A stretch of 6,719 nt of DNA, taken from positions 1 to 6,719 of the forward strand of contig JAUWNO010000116.1 in assembly GCA_030612605.1 (NCBI GenBank), read 5' to 3'. Every line of letters starts with the position of its first letter. Position 1 is the first letter of the stretch. Of the stretch, positions 6,539-6,719 are shown piece after piece. The position numbers were made by a program, and so were the translations under genes. This DNA comes from Armatimonadota bacterium (GTDB taxonomy: Bacteria; Cloacimonadota; Cloacimonadia; Cloacimonadales; TCS61). Below the pieces are notes generated by a model. It was not told where the DNA came from. It did no database searches and saw only the letters and a program-made list of their open reading frames with translations.

Positions 6539-6625
6539 TCGGAATGTTCAACTTGGTGAGCTTCCGATTGTTGTGGTAACAGCTCTCAACATTCCGAAGA
6601 TTCGGCAAGCAGAAACATTCGGAAG
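6539..6625. repeat. Cluster of four copies of an AACATTC[CG]GAAG motif
   Basis: Two inverted copies (TCGGAATGTT at 6539-6548, partial; CTTCCGATTGTT at 6561-6572) are followed by two direct copies (AACATTCCGAAG at 6588-6599; AACATTCGGAAG at 6614-6625). The first and third pair perfectly over 10 bp, and inside that stem GAGCT (6558-6562) pairs with AGCTC (6581-6585). The second and fourth pair at 11 of 12 positions. Alternative nested folds are therefore possible. This may be a dispersed palindromic element or a structured transcript; there is no coding signal. Confidence 0.6.
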
Positions 6626-6672
6626 TTTAATTACTTTCATAGGAGTCGAAAGGACTACATTTTTTAAAATTA

Positions 6673-6701
6673 TTGACATATTTCTTGAATCTACTTAATT
6701 T
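6673..6701 (+). promoter_or_regulatory. Possible plus-strand promoter at the right edge
   Basis: TTGACA at 6673-6678 is followed after 17 bases by TAATTT (6696-6701), a fair -35/-10 pair in an AT-rich setting. It shares the A/T-flanked TTGACA box with the candidate at 2025. It would drive a gene beyond the window edge, which cannot be seen. Confidence 0.25.
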
Positions 6702-6719
6702 TATTTCGATTTTAAGATT

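Larger units (their letters stand above)
6215..6719. other. Non-coding region rich in inverted repeats
   Basis: About 500 bases upstream of the thioesterase hold no convincing gene on either strand: frames are short and have no recognisable domain. The left part (6227-6360) is AT-rich and should contain the thioesterase promoter, but I could not place clear -35/-10 boxes. From 6376 to about 6625 the base composition is more balanced and several hairpins are packed together, listed separately. No tRNA, rRNA or CRISPR pattern is seen. Confidence 0.6.

Noticed and set aside
6376..6640. CRISPR array
   Set aside because: Repeats are short, in mixed orientation and irregularly spaced, with no repeat-spacer periodicity and no cas gene.

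Overview
AT-rich bacterial DNA, read from sequence alone. The Y-P-N-P-F-N-P motif of a type IX secretion (T9SS, por) C-terminal sorting domain, Shine-Dalgarno sites of the AGGAG type and many short palindromic repeats suggest the Fibrobacteres-Chlorobi-Bacteroidetes side of the tree. An uncultured lineage such as Cloacimonadota is possible, but this is inference and no marker gene is present.

Layout. (1) 1734 to 1, minus strand: the first 578 codons of a fusion gene. The N-terminal half is a PLP-dependent selenocysteine lyase / cysteine desulfurase of the NifS class; the C-terminal half is selenophosphate synthetase (SelD), cut by the window edge. (2) 1735-2090: AT-rich spacer with one copy of a 35-bp direct repeat, a hairpin followed by a T run, and a possible promoter. 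(3) 2091-3752, plus: secreted seven-repeat FG-GAP/VCBS propeller protein with a T9SS sorting domain. A 51-bp palindromic element is embedded in frame in that sorting domain, and a second 52-bp member of the same family starts three bases after the stop codon. (4) 3854-5866, plus: secreted protein resembling TIM-barrel glycoside hydrolases, apparently truncated at its 3' end. (5) 5813-6214, minus: 133-aa hotdog-fold acyl-CoA thioesterase, convergent with and overlapping the gene before it. (6) 6215-6719: no gene seen; dense in inverted repeats.

How it may fit together. The 35-bp repeat occurs at 1751-1785 and again at 5772-5806 (32 of 35 bases identical, including a perfect block of 21). The first copy lies in the leader of the lyase-SelD gene. 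The second lies 6 bp beyond the thioesterase stop codon and is exactly where the glycosidase-like gene loses its expected C-terminus. Removing one repeat plus the DNA between the copies would leave thioesterase, a gap of about 80 bp or less, then lyase-SelD, both on the minus strand: a normal operon layout. The simplest reading is that the two secreted-protein genes are a 4.0-kb insertion (or a repeat-mediated rearrangement or misassembly) splitting an older minus-strand gene pair. The lyase-SelD fusion would couple release of selenium from selenocysteine to its activation as selenophosphate within one polypeptide.
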